Assembly (NCBI GenBank): GCA_032717465.1
Contig: CM064669.1
Span: forward strand, 43,712,267 to 43,776,266
Source of the DNA: Coenobita brevimanus
Lineage: Eukaryota; Arthropoda; Malacostraca; Decapoda; Coenobitidae
Direction of reading: 5' to 3'
Length of the DNA: 64,000 nucleotides
Numbering within the stretch: the stretch's first letter is position 1; every line of letters begins with the position of its first letter. The translations under genes were made by a program, and so were the position numbers. Of the stretch, positions 34,719 through 46,824 are shown one piece after another. A model generated the notes under the pieces. It saw nothing but the letters and a program-made list of their open reading frames with translations. It did not search any database and was not told the origin of the DNA.

Positions 34719-35741
34719 GGCCCCTAATAACAGTGTACCGAGCGCCACTGCAAGCGAAACCGAATTAAGTATACCACTATGTAGCCCAAACCATCTTTGA
34801 TCTGGAAAGCAACCACGAGGTACAGAAAGCAACTGGCATTAGGGTCCAACTTTCCCTTCTGTAACATGGTCTCACTGGCCGCTTCACCTCAGTGCATCGA
34901 CAAGGCTTCACGCTGGTCACAGAATGTACCAAGTGCCTCCCTGCAACGTGTTGTCTGGTGATACCAGATAATAGCATTTCTTTATGCTCACAGCCATGCA
35001 TTTTTTTTATAGCATTATTAATTATTGTACCATTATTCTAACATAATGGAATATTTTAGCATAAAATTGCATGATTTTAAGGGTAAGTTAGCCATAATGT
35101 ACAGAAAACGGGAAAGGCAGAGAGCTCAGCAAGATATTGGCAACTGTGATGTGGAAATCTGTCGCGACGTGATGCAGTTTTTTGTTTACCAGCCGGCCCA
35201 GAACACTGCCTGGATTAACAGGCTTATCAGAGCTGTTATAGTGTTTTTTCTTATTGTCTCGAGAACATGAGGGATTCTAGTAGTGAGCAAAAAGCTGCTG
35301 GTCATCTCATAACAGAAAAAGAGCGAGGAGGCCAGAGATATGGGTTAAATGAAAGATTTCTTCTTTTTTTTATATATATATATTTTTTAATTTCTGAAGA
35401 TAGTATTACATAAATCTATTTTGCTTCTGTAAACATTTCCCATTGATATCTTTGGTTGGTTTGATTGTTAAAAATGCATACTGAGAGTACGTTTTATCTC
35501 TTAGTAACCACACTGGAGAAGAACGCACCTTGCAGAATGTACCTTGCAGAATGCTACTAATTTCTCTTCTACCAAGATTAGCATGACATGAAAGTACGAA
35601 CTTGTAGCTAAAATTTAAAAAAAAGCACTAAAAAATATTCACTAGTTCCAAAGTTATGGCATTTTGAAAGTTACGCAACTTTAACTGCGTTTTTCTCCGT
35701 TTTCAACATGTGGCGTTCGGTACACTATGTTATTAGGGACC
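34719..35741. mobile_element. Non-autonomous TIR transposon with 8-bp target duplication, superfamily unassigned
   Basis: The 1023-bp unit has inverted ends GGCCCCTAATAACA and GGTCCCTAATAACA, both continuing through GTGTACCG and CGCCAC. That is about 30 bp with two substitutions and one 2-nt indel. The flanks TTATATGA (34711-34718) and TTATATGC (35742-35749) agree at 7 of 8 positions, as expected for an aged 8-bp duplication. GG ends plus 8-bp duplications could fit Merlin; hAT and P elements also make 8-bp duplications but usually begin CA. The internal frames (81 residues plus, 74 residues minus) show no transposase motif I can name. Confidence 0.75.
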
Positions 35742-36014
35742 TTATATGCAACCTGAGTCGATATTAATAAGACTTAAATGACAAGCAACAAAATACGAAA
35801 GTTGTAACATGAAAAAATAAATCGGTAAGGAAGAGGTACTTGAATTTCTTTCTCTCTGGAATTCCTGCCCTACAATATTCGTAATAAAAGTTAATATGCT
35901 AGATGGAAATTGGTATAGAGGTTTTCTTTACAGAGTATTGATTTGTTGGCACGTGGGTAAAGTGATGGACACGTGGCCGCACGGGCACACATACGTGCAC
36001 ACGCAAATGTAAGA

Positions 36015-36076
<62 letters not shown>

Positions 36077-36185
36077 CATATACCTCATGTCCACCAGAAT
36101 CCATGTGCCCTTCGCCTGTGTCCATCCAGCCAGCGTACAGTATCTCACTGGCAGGTGGGGTCACAGGTAATGGTCAAAGCGATGG
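35742..36185. repeat. Flanking non-coding DNA with (AC)n microsatellite
   Basis: AC run at 36017-36075. The rest holds nothing recognised. Confidence 0.8.
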
Positions 36186-36189
36186 CGTT

Positions 36190-36246
36190 GTGAGGCATTA
36201 GGCGTGGTGGGATGTGAGGCGTGTGTGTGTGCAGGGCCATTGTGAG

Positions 36247-36294
<48 letters not shown>

Positions 36295-36578
36295 GGCCAT
36301 TGTGAGGCGTGTGTGTGCAGGGCCATTGTGAGGCGTGTGTGTGTGTGTGTGTATGTGTGTGTGTGCAGGGCCATTGTGAGGCGTGTGTGTGTGTGTGTGC
36401 AGGGCCATTGTGAGGCGTGTGTGTGTGTGTGTGCAGGGCCATTGTGAGGCGTATGTGTGTGTGTGCAGGGCCATTGTGAGGCGTGTGTGTGTGTGTGTGT
36501 GCAGGGCCATTGTGAGACGTGTGTGTGTGTGTGTGTGCAGGGCCATTGTGAGGCGTGTGTGTGCAGGGCCATTATGAG

Positions 36579-36646
<68 letters not shown>

Positions 36647-36664
36647 GGCCATTGTGAGGCGTGT

Positions 36665-36706
<42 letters not shown>

Positions 36707-36935
36707 GGCCATTGTGAGGCGTGTGTGTGTGTGTGCAGGGCCATTGTGAGGCGTGTGTGTGTGTGTGTGCAAGGCCATTGTGAGGCGTGTGTGTGTGTGT
36801 GTGTGTGTGCAGAGCCATTGTGAGACGTGTGAGTGCAGGGCCATTGTGAGGCGTGTATGTGCAGGGCCATTGTGAGGCGTGTGTGTGCAGGGTCATTGTG
36901 AGGCGTGTGTGTGCAGGGCCATGGCAGCCGCAGCG
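36190..36935. repeat. Minisatellite with embedded variable (GT)n
   Basis: About 19 copies of the core GCAGGGCCATTGTGAGGC, each followed by a GT run whose length varies from about 6 to over 60 bp. Core variants (GCAAGGCC, GCAGAGCC, ATTATGAGG, GTGAGAC) are scattered. The frames of up to 271 residues (His/Thr or Cys/Val-rich) are translations of this array. Confidence 0.95.
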
Positions 36936-37628
36936 TGGACAGGCACATTCCCAGTGTCACCTACAGCTCAGCTTCCCTCTTCATCCAATTCCCAGGTGTC
37001 ATTTACTGCATCCTCCAATTCCCAGCTCATATATTCCTTCCTCCACTAAATATGCTTTATGTAAAGCCAGGTCACTAATTCTCACCTCCTCCAGTTCCCA
37101 TCTCATTTAGTTCCGCTTCCATTGGATTTTCAGTTCACCTGTTGGGAGTTCCTTTAATTACCTCCCGGCCCATTAACTAAACTGGGCCAGAGTACTCGGG
37201 CCTGTAATTGTCCTTTTCCCAGGCCTAATGGTTCCTTGCAGTTGTGTTTTGTATTGGCATTTGGAAGATTTCAAGTAACTGTACTTTTACATCGTTTCAT
37301 TGTACTTACAGGTCAAGTATATTCCTGCTACACTCGATTATTTTTAGTAATTCCAGGTTAAGTCTCTAAGATTATTGGGAAATAAAGTTCATATCAGTTT
37401 TTTTTTTTCTCCGAAATCGTATAACGTTGTTTCCATGTTACAAGTTTGAGAAAGAATTCCATAGAAAGTTGACATCATATCATGTACAAGATTGTATACA
37501 TGTTCGTTCCCGGGGAACCTTATCTTCAGTGGAAAGTAAACAGAAAGTTGTGGCGAGCATATGGTAATATTTTGCTGTCTGGTAATAATTTTCATGTTTA
37601 TATTCTTATTGAAATTTTAATATAAATC

Positions 37629-37630
<2 letters not shown>
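36936..37630. other. Non-coding stretch
   Basis: No supported gene. Short CATC/CCAATTCCCAG steps recur near 36985-37100. Nothing else is recognised. Confidence 0.5.
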
Positions 37631-37685
<55 letters not shown>

Positions 37686-37686
37686 T

Positions 37687-37743
<57 letters not shown>
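37631..37743. repeat. Two adjacent (GA)n microsatellites
   Basis: GA at 37631-37680 and 37687-37743, separated by AATCAT, which also precedes the first run; an old duplication of the run and its left flank. Confidence 0.95.
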
Positions 37744-37747
<4 letters not shown>

Positions 37748-38037
37748 TAGATAAACAACGAAAGAAGAGCACAGAGAGGGATTCGAAAGCTTGAAATAAA
37801 ACGTAAGAGAAAGCGTGGGTGCAGTTGGGAGAGGGAAGAGGAGGCGGGAAGTGGAGGAGGCGGTAAAGAAAGAAGCGAGTGACAAGTGGCGGTGAGTAAT
37901 CAAGGAAGAGGAGGAGAGGAAGTCGCTTTGCTCCCTCCTCCTTCCTGCTCTTCTCTTCCTGGAGCTGAGATTCCGGGAGGGATTTTTTTTTTTTTTTTTT
38001 TTAGTTTATACCCATATTACGCACCCATGTCATATAT

Positions 38038-38040
<3 letters not shown>

Positions 38041-38107
<67 letters not shown>
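38041..38107. repeat. (CA)n microsatellite
   Basis: Perfect CA run of about 67 bp, preceded by a T22 run near 37982. Confidence 0.97.
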
Positions 38108-38110
<3 letters not shown>

Positions 38111-38251
38111 GACATAATTACTTTACCCATACGAAACACAGGTACACAAATAATGCCCACCCACCTACCCCCACCCACACCTTACCCAGCTGTAGTGGCC
38201 AGGTAAGCTGTGAATAATTACCAGGTGAGAACATAATCCTTCTATAGAGTT

Positions 38252-38629
38252 TAACCCCTGCAGCCCCTTGACAGTGTTTTAGATTATTCTTGCCAACCCC
38301 TGCAGCCCCTTGACAATGTTTTAGATTATTCTTGCCAACCCCTGCAGCCCCTTGACAGTGTTTTAGATTATTCTTGCCAACCCCTGCAGCCCCTTGACAG
38401 TGTTTTAGATTATTCTTGCCAACCCCTGCAGCCCCTTGACAGTGTTTTAGATTATTCTTGCCAACCCCTGCAGCCCCTTGACAATGTTTTAGATTATTCT
38501 TGCCAACCCCTGCAGCCCCTTGACAGTGTTTTAGATTATTCTTGCCAACCCCTGCAGCCCCTTGACAGTGTTTTAGATTATTCTTGCCAACCCCTGCAGT
38601 CCCTTGACAGTGTTTTAGATTATTCTTGT
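38252..38629. repeat. 42-bp tandem repeat, 9 copies
   Basis: Nine nearly identical 42-bp units containing AACCCCTGCAGCCCCTTGAC and TTTTAGATTATTCTTGCC. Differences are single substitutions such as GACAATG for GACAGTG and CAGTCCC in the last unit. High identity implies recent expansion. The unit resembles a permuted piece of the dispersed 65-bp motif. Confidence 0.96.
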
Positions 38630-38932
38630 CAGCCGCAGAGAATTATATTGACACTTATTTTGTCTTTCTCATATTGAAGGGGTTATGAAGGCTTTATCTA
38701 ACCCCTCCAGTTCCAATAAGTCTCTGCTAAGCTGAATAATATCCCTTGTTGGTTGTACAGTGAACCGAGAGGCATTGGAGTGAAGTGGTTGGCCCTGCAG
38801 CCCCATGACGTCATTTGCTGTAAACTTTGTTTTTCCTTCTTGTTATAAACATATTGTTTATTCCTTTACTTTACTGACAGTTTTCTCCCTTAATGAAATG
38901 CAACCTATTGTAACCTACTGTATAATTAAAAT

Positions 38933-38935
<3 letters not shown>

Positions 38936-39005
<70 letters not shown>

Positions 39006-39723
39006 TCTCATCTTTCCTTCATATTTCTTTTTCCCCCCTCTCTTCCCGTTTATTCTTTCTTCCCCGCCCTGCTGACATCAGTTTTCTCTTTCTTTCCATC
39101 CCTTTACCCTTCCCTTTCACCTTGCCCAGTCCCTTCCTTCATACCCATTGATATCTCTCTCTTTTCCTTCCCTGGTCACCGTTCCCTGCTCCCTCCCACC
39201 TCCTGTTTTCTGTCTTTTCCATTTTTCTTCCTTTCTTTCTCTCCATCCCTCTGTTCCTTTCCCAGTTCCTCCCCACCTCCCACTCCTCCTCCTCCTCCCT
39301 CATCCTCACACCCCACTTTTGTCTGTTTTCTGCCCATCCTGCCCCTTTCTCTGTGCTTCCTTCCCGCCACCTTCGTTTTCTTCTTCACCCCCTGCTCCTT
39401 GCCTTTCCTCTCAGCTTCATCCCATCCACTGTCTTTTACTCTTCAGCTTCTTCCCCTCCCCTTCCTCCTTTTCATTCCTCACCTCCCCCATCCTCTTTTC
39501 TCCTTCCTCCTCTCCCTTTCCCCGTTTCCCTTTGTTTTTCTTTCTTCTTCCATCCTTCCACTCTTTTCCACCTCTATCCATATCCTTCACTTTAGTTTCT
39601 TCTTTTCTCTCTCCCTCTTTACTGTCTTACTGTATCCTTCCTTTCCGCCTTCTTTTGTCTTTATCTTCCCATCAACACAGCTTTGATCTTTTCCTCCTTA
39701 CTCTTTCTGCGTCGTCCCCCCCC

Positions 39724-39776
<53 letters not shown>

Positions 39777-39910
39777 ACTCCACCTCCCTCCTTACCACTA
39801 TCACGGTCCCTTCCCCCTTCCCCATTCTTCCTCTCTCTCCCTCTCTCCTTTACCTCCCCGTCCCTTCTATCCCGCAACGTCCTTTCCCTTTCATCCTTTC
39901 TCCCCTTAAC
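38936..39910. repeat. (CT)n followed by long pyrimidine-rich tract
   Basis: CT run at 38936-39002, then about 900 bp nearly all C and T, with a second CT/TC run at 39733-39773. The 293- and 253-residue Ser/Pro/Leu/Phe frames over it are composition shadows. Confidence 0.9.
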
Positions 39911-40079
39911 CCTTTCTCAATCCGCCATATATCATGTGAATGTGACAAGCGGTAAATCCCCGCCGCGATGATAGCGTCACGAAAGATTACTGGAAATTAT
40001 ATATCGCCCCGGAGTGTCAGACCTGATTGCTTTATCCGTCATCTCGCTTAAGGCTTTTTTTTCCCTCTCGTCTGCTGTT

Positions 40080-40870
40080 CACCCTTTCATCACCGGAGAT
40101 CTTTCCAACGATTTTTTAAGTGACAAATCCGTCTCATATTTTCGTCAGTTTTGAAATCTCTCTATTTGGGGACCATTTTCTCCGTTTTTCCACGTTTAAC
40201 CTCATCACTACGGGAGAACTTTCTTTCGATCTTACTCGGACTCCGGAATTACAGTACTTTGAACACCCTTCTTTCCTCGCATCCACACCTTCCTCCTTCA
40301 TTACGAAATCTTTTTTGTGCTTTGTATTTAGACTTTCTAGTTGTTCCACGCCTTCGTACTAAGTTCATCCACACACCTTTCTTAGTAGGAGAACTCTCTC
40401 AGGACACATTTCTATTTTATCCCTCCCATCCACACCTAAGCATTTCTGTACGAGAAATCTTTCTTACGGTTAAATTCAGATTTCGGAAAGACATCCTGTC
40501 GTGACAGTTCAGATTACTTTTTCCTTCGCTACACTTTTCTGGTGTTTACTCCTTCAGGACACCCATCCCTCTTTCACGTCTGACAACTTCAATACGAGGT
40601 CTTCCCTGCGATGTATTCAGGCTTCTCGTAGTGGCACATGTATTTGCTTTATCCGTCATTTGGCATCTGTCATAGTACAGACGTTTTCTGAGGACATTTT
40701 TCTCGCTCGCCTTTACGTTTAACCCTTTCATTACGGGAGGTCCTTTCTTTGATTTTATTCTCTCTCGTGTCACATCTCTCACATAATTTTCTTCGCACCT
40801 GAATGTAATTTCGTTTTTTCCCACTTTTTTCATCACGGATATTCTTCGTTTGCCTTCCTTCAGTTTTCCT
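40080..40870 (-). repeat. Degenerate array of the dispersed 65-bp motif, minus orientation
   Basis: Repeated TTTAACC.TTCATTACGGGAG and TCTTTC.TTCGATTTTATTC-like pieces lie near 40083, 40195, 40293, 40375, 40438, 40588, 40718 and 40830. The 40718 unit (CCTTTCATTACGGGAGGTCC) is the best kept and is the reverse complement of the GGTAATGAAGGGGTTAA end of the motif. Short frames on both strands are by-products. Confidence 0.6.
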
Positions 40871-41255
40871 TGAACTTTCATATTATTTTTCGTTAATTTT
40901 TCTTCCAGTTCTCCATATTTCCTTCAGCTTTCATTCTTAATACTTTGTTAAATCTCAGACTCCCGTGACTCACGCACAGCTGAGAGAAAATCGTCTGGCG
41001 TAAGTTGGAATAAAGTACAAGAGTTGTTTGGACCATGAGAATCTTAAACTTTCTTCTGTTTATCGTATTCCCGTCACCCTTTTGAAAATTCTTTGTTAAA
41101 CATTTTTCCAACTCTCAGCTTCAATTGCAGGTCTTCACAAAACTCTCATATTCAAGTCTTTTCCTCGTTTCCATTGTACCCTCCATGAAAGTCACTGGCC
41201 GAAAGTTAGAGCTTCACATAAAGACTAAGTATCCCCCTCGCAGTTCTTTTGTGTT

Positions 41256-41293
<38 letters not shown>

Positions 41294-41982
41294 GAGAGAG
41301 TGAGTGAGTGAGTGAGTGATATAGGTTTTCCTGCTCCATGATTAGACTTTTGCCCATATTCTAGCTGTTCCTCTTTTTTCTTCACCAATTGTCGGAGAAC
41401 TTTTTAGGATATTACCCAAAAATTTACTTGAGTACCGTAACATGAAACTACTCCATGACTTCAAAGTAAAAAAAAAAAAAAAAGAATAGTCACGTTTGTG
41501 TACACACATGTCAGTAGTACGGCGGCAAAGCAACATATATCATGATACATATACATGGTTATACATCTTGTTCACCAAAACTTACAAACATGTGAAAAAT
41601 CATTAATATACCGCATGTATTACCTCTCATACCGCATGCATTCCCCCCCAGATTTTTAGATTTACCCAATTTGGGGTAATTTACCCCTGTTCCCCAAAAC
41701 CCTGTTCCACACTGTCTATCTCCCTATCCCATACTAGGCAGACAAGCAAACCTTTTCACATACTTGCTTCAGTATAAGGCAAAATTTTTTGTCTTACGTT
41801 TAGGTAAACTCAAGCAGACAAAGACGTATTATTTCATATCGCTTTTGCGCCAGAATGGTGATTAGATCATTTCGCCCAGGTACACCGCGTATCAGAAATT
41901 TTATCCAGGCTAACGTCATAAGATTCTGCTTATCTGAGAGAAACCCTGTCTGACAAAAAGTTCAGTTCATACACTTGTGGTT
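40871..41982. other. Non-coding stretch with (GA)n
   Basis: No supported gene. A GA run with GAGT interruptions fills 41260-41320. A minus copy of the dispersed motif lies near 40985 (AAAATCGTCTGG). A small inverted repeat, ACCCAATTTGGGGT, is near 41664. Confidence 0.55.
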
Positions 41983-42370
41983 GTAGTATTCCTCCATGTC
42001 ACTGTCCCTCGTGTTGGTTGTTTTATGCACACTAAGTGATGCTGTACGTCTGTGATAATTGTAGTATTCCTCCATGTCACTGTCCCTCGTGTTGGTTGTT
42101 TTGTGCACACTAAGTGATGCTGTACGTCTGTGATAATTGTAGTATTCCTCCATGTCACTGTCCCTCGTGTTGGTTGTTTTGTGCACACTAAGTGATGCTG
42201 TACGTCTGTGATAATTGTAGTATTCCTCCATGTCACTGTTCCTCGTGTTGGTTGTTTTGTGCACACTAAGTGATGCTGTACGTCTGTGATAATTGTAGTA
42301 TTCCTCCATGTCACTGTCCCTCGTGTTGGTTGTTTTATGCACACTAAGTGATGCTGTACGTCTGTGATAA
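41983..42370. repeat. 78-bp tandem repeat, 5 copies
   Basis: Units start at 41983, 42061, 42139, 42217 and 42295 and are almost identical (for example TTTTATGC versus TTTTGTGC, CTGTTCC versus CTGTCCC). The unit length is a multiple of three, so two minus-strand frames of 126 and 144 residues stay open with a 26-residue repeat. No start context or domain supports a protein. Confidence 0.96.
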
Positions 42371-42676
42371 GCCGAACAGAGAAAAACGTAAATTCATGCA
42401 AAGTTGATATGGTAAATGATGTTTTACGTCAGAGGTAAGCCTGGCAGAGAAAAAAGGCTGAAATTCATACAAACTTTATACAGTTTACCTTCCCTACGAC
42501 CAAACTTTCTCGCTCGTATTCGCACGTTCTCTCCTCGACCTACTGTCACCAGACAAGAGCCCCGTATCGGAATTGGCCCCTGGTTGCCGCCAAGAGGGCC
42601 GGGAGGAACAGCCCCAGTGTTTAGCCGGTGCCCATAACACCGCAAAGAATGGCTGGCAGAGGGATAATCTGGGTGG

Positions 42677-42711
<35 letters not shown>

Positions 42712-43640
42712 CAAGAGAAGGAGGGGCAGACGACACCATTTACTGAGCAGCAATCGGTATTCATAAATCCGGCAGTAAGATAACTAATTATTTTCTTATT
42801 CTTGCTAACTTTTTCCCGTTCACCTTAGGAGACACTGCTCGATCCTGGGAGTTAGACATTCATCAACCTTATTACTACTGAGGTGCTCTCTTAAGCAGAA
42901 TGAGCTTGTCTGGATGTAACAAGAATATAAAGAGGTGTTTCTTGTTGTTGCTTAACTCTGTCTGTCTGGCCGATCAGACTCGTCGACAACAGGTAAGCTA
43001 CTGTTTCTGTGTGGCCGTCCTACAGGTATAGTACAGTATATACACCGTGTGGAAATCGGGCACCCCTTGTCGTAGATAGTGCCTCACCAGAGAGCATCGA
43101 GATGGTCATTTTTACTGTATTCTTACACCAGACTGTTGTATCTCGCTGGAGGAAGCCTTCTGTACTGACTGGGAAAGAGGGACTCTCCATTAACTGTGTA
43201 AATGGATGGCATATTTCACTGGCTAATTCTTGGTATTTCCAGACGAATTTCTTCAGCTTAGGATGGGCATCTCATACTGAAAAGGGTAACGAAGGCTACT
43301 ATAATTCCCCTTCCGTAGAAGCTTCTCTTGTGCGGAGTCAGATTGTCTGAAATAATCAAGCTTGAAATAAGAAAGACGTCATCTTAGCTTAGGGTTTTTA
43401 CTCCCCCGATTACGTTTCATCGATGTTCTTATAAGAAGACACATGAATAATTTTGAGAATAATGGAGACGAGATATAATTGTTACATTTGTCTTTCCTCC
43501 GACCACTGCCTAGGTGTTTCTGGTGCTTTGAAATACTGTATAAACATGGACACTGGACCAAAAGTTCACCATATATCATGATCATTTTTCATCATCATCG
43601 TTGTTATAATCTTTGTCGTTGGCATTATTGTCGTCGTTAT
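42371..43640. other. Non-coding stretch with (GT)n and motif copies
   Basis: A 67-bp imperfect duplication lies at about 42371-42480, a GT run at 42677-42710, and copies of the dispersed motif near 42797 and 43226. The 113-residue frame at 43009-43350 overlaps a motif copy and has no domain. Confidence 0.55.
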
Positions 43641-43775
43641 TATCAGCGCCATCATCATAGTCGTTATCAGCGCCATCATCGTCGTCTTTCTTATCAGCGC
43701 CATCATCGTCGTCTTTCTTATCAGCGCCATCATCATAGTCGTTATCAGCGCCATCATCGTCGTCATTGTTATCGT
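43640..43775. repeat. 24-27-bp tandem repeat
   Basis: About five units starting TTATCAGCGCCATCATC followed by ATAGTCG or GTCGTCTTTC, set within a wider CATCAT/GTCGTC-rich stretch (43580-43790). Confidence 0.9.
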
Positions 43776-43969
43776 GACCATGATCACCATCGTGCTGACT
43801 GCGCAGGTTCCATAGGTATCATTTGTTTTAGTAGGACCAAGTTAAGAACAAGAAGGACTACATCCTTAAAACTGAAAGAAATAGCACATGGAATACTCAT
43901 GCCTTCGATATTCTACACTACAGGTGTATATTGTCAATGATTTGGCCGTATTAAATAAACATTAACAGC

Positions 43970-44438
43970 CAGTTCCTTATTACTACTTGCCAGGCGTAGG
44001 GCTACAAGGCTTGTGTATCATAGTCATGCAGTTCCTTATTACCCCTTGCCAGGTGTAGGGGTACAAGGCTTGGGTATCACTGTCATGCAGTTCCTTATTA
44101 CCCCTTGCCAGGTGTAGGGGTACAAGGCTTGGGTATCATAGTCATGCAGTTCCTTATTACCCCTTGCCAGGTGTAGGGGTACAAGGCTTGGGTATCACAG
44201 TCATCCAGTTCCTTATTACCCCTTGCCAGGTGTAGGGGTACAAGGCTTGGGTATCACAGTCATGCAGTTCCTTATTACCCCTTGCCAGGTGTAGGGGTAC
44301 AAGGCTTGGGTATCACAGTCATGCAGTTCCTTATTACCCCTTGCCAGGTGTAGGGGTACAAGGCTTGGGTATCACATTCATGCAGTTCCTTATTACCCCT
44401 TGCCAGGTGTAGGGGTACAAGCCTTGGGTATCGCAGTC
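43970..44438. repeat. 59-bp tandem repeat, 8 copies
   Basis: Units begin CAGTTCCTTATTACCCCTTG and contain CCAGGTGTAGGGGTACAAGG. Starts are at 43970, 44029, 44088 and every 59 bp after. Copies differ by a few substitutions; the first is the most diverged. Confidence 0.96.
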
Positions 44439-44811
44439 AGCCCATCCACCCAGCAACTCATAAGTTGTATACAGTCGTCTGCTTTTAGTCAAAATGCAAT
44501 ATTAAAATATAATCTCTGACTGACTGAGATAATTTCAGATCCGTTCAGCTCGAGATATCTCTGTAAAGCTGAGCAATATCCTTTGGCTTCAGCTGGAACA
44601 AAATAAATGACCTTGGGGTAAAAGTATTAACATTCAAGTACGTATATTCACTCTGAGCTCAATAACATCGTCTGCTGGTAGTTATCCCCACCATTATTCC
44701 ATATGCTACCTGCTGCCCTCACGCAAAACTCAACTAATTGGCCTCGGACACTGGAGTCTCCAGCCATCCCGACCTCATGCACCTCCTCTTTTAAGTCTGA
44801 AAGAATCTGAA

Positions 44812-44869
<58 letters not shown>

Positions 44870-44990
44870 TTCATTTTGAGTTTATTATTGCTTTTACCTC
44901 TCATGTCTCAAAGAATATGAAACTTCTGTGCTTGTTTTTGTTTGTTAGTTTGTTCGTTTTGAGTGTATTGCTACTTTTCTCGTGTCATGT
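44439..44990. other. Non-coding stretch with motif copies and (GT)n
   Basis: Minus-oriented pieces of the dispersed motif lie near 44557 and 44647 (AACATCGTCTGCTGGTAG). A GT run fills 44815-44869. No gene. Confidence 0.6.
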
Positions 44991-45276
44991 CTGAAAGCTT
45001 TGTCTCTCTCTCTCTCTCTCTCTCTCTCTGCGTATTCCATTTTGCTTTAAACACATATACCATTAAAAAAAATTTATAACGGATTCCGAAAACGTTTACC
45101 TGCAGTTTTTCGACAGCGACACCATCCTGACATAGGTTAACGCGATTATATTGGAAAATTGTAGTTATGAAGCGTTCAGTTATCATATTTATTATCGTTT
45201 TTGGTATTACCGTTTGTCATACAGAGCTGGGAAATTAAAAAGCGAAGTTGGGAGGGGGAGAATGTGAATGATGGGC

Positions 45277-45344
<68 letters not shown>

Positions 45345-45990
45345 GGTCGGTCTGGACTTAAGTCTGTGCTAGGTATTCTAGTATACATATCTGATGGCAT
45401 TGAGTAGGAGGCCAGTATGAGATAGACAAAAAGGTAGGTAGATAGATGAATAGGTAGGTTGACTTTTTTAGGTAAGCTGTCAATAGAATAACATAAAGAA
45501 ACGCTTTCCCTATAACTGAGATACAACAGCGGCATAGCTACAAAGAAATTCTGTTGGAAGGGGAGAGAGAGAGAGAGAGAGAGAGAAGCTGCAGAGGAGG
45601 GGAGGTAAGGGAAGAAATAAAATTGTCTGAAGATAGAGGAGGGAGAGACAAGGATATAAAAGAGTAATGGGAAGAGAGAAGAGAGAAGGTAGGGGAAGGA
45701 GGAGGAGAGACAAGAAAAAAAGTGAGACAATTCGAATTCAGGCAAAGGAACGGTATGAGGACGACAGGCTGATAAGGGTGACGGAAACAGACACAGTGGG
45801 GTGAGGAGTGGCGAATATGAGCGTGTGACAGCTGGGTGTGACAGGGTATTCCCATCCTGTATTACAACAGTGGGTTTGTAGCGGAAACTGAAAGTTGACA
45901 TTGTAGGGTTTGTGCCATTCTAGATGGGGTACTGCAGTGGAATTTTTGCCTTACATAAGGGTTCTGTGGAGTTATTGTCATACATACGCA
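44990..45990. repeat. Diverged duplicated block B, copy 2
   Basis: Collinear with 8040-8830 and in part with 9005-10015. It contains CT at 45003-45029, GA at 45279-45341 and a shorter GA run near 45565. The 241-residue minus frame over it is rich in Ser/Leu/Pro and is a shadow. Confidence 0.7.
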
Positions 45991-46475
<485 letters not shown>

Positions 46476-46729
46476 GAGATGCAAATCACCCCCTTGCCAA
46501 ATAGTATTAGTATTAAAGCCTCAGAATCGTAATAGTGAGTATCTTTGAGTACCTGTGCTTAGTATTTGGTTTGTTTGTGCTTGTATTCTGTTGTGTTTGG
46601 ATTTTGTGAAACGATATTTGTGTGAGGTGTTAGCAATATTTTGTATTTGTAATTTTGTTATGTATGTTTGATGCTGTATTTGTGTGGTTCTGTGTATGTA
46701 TGTGTGAATGTTTCCCTGATATTGGTGCA

Positions 46730-46731
<2 letters not shown>

Positions 46732-46775
<44 letters not shown>

Positions 46776-46776
46776 C

Positions 46777-46820
<44 letters not shown>
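46732..46820. repeat. Compound (GT)n and (GA)n microsatellite
   Basis: GT to about 46774, then TTCAGAC, then GA to 46820. GT-rich degenerate sequence precedes it from 46570. Confidence 0.96.

Positions 46821-46821
<1 letters not shown>

Positions 46822-46824
<3 letters not shown>

Noticed and set aside
36145..36960. 271-residue His/Thr-rich minus frame
   Set aside because: Translation of the GT/core minisatellite; several frames on both strands are open equally.
38805..39686. 293-residue Ser/Pro/Phe-rich frame
   Set aside because: Pure composition effect of the CT run and pyrimidine tract.
36190..44438. CRISPR-like arrays
   Set aside because: The arrays are contiguous tandem repeats without unique spacers, in a eukaryotic transposon-rich context.
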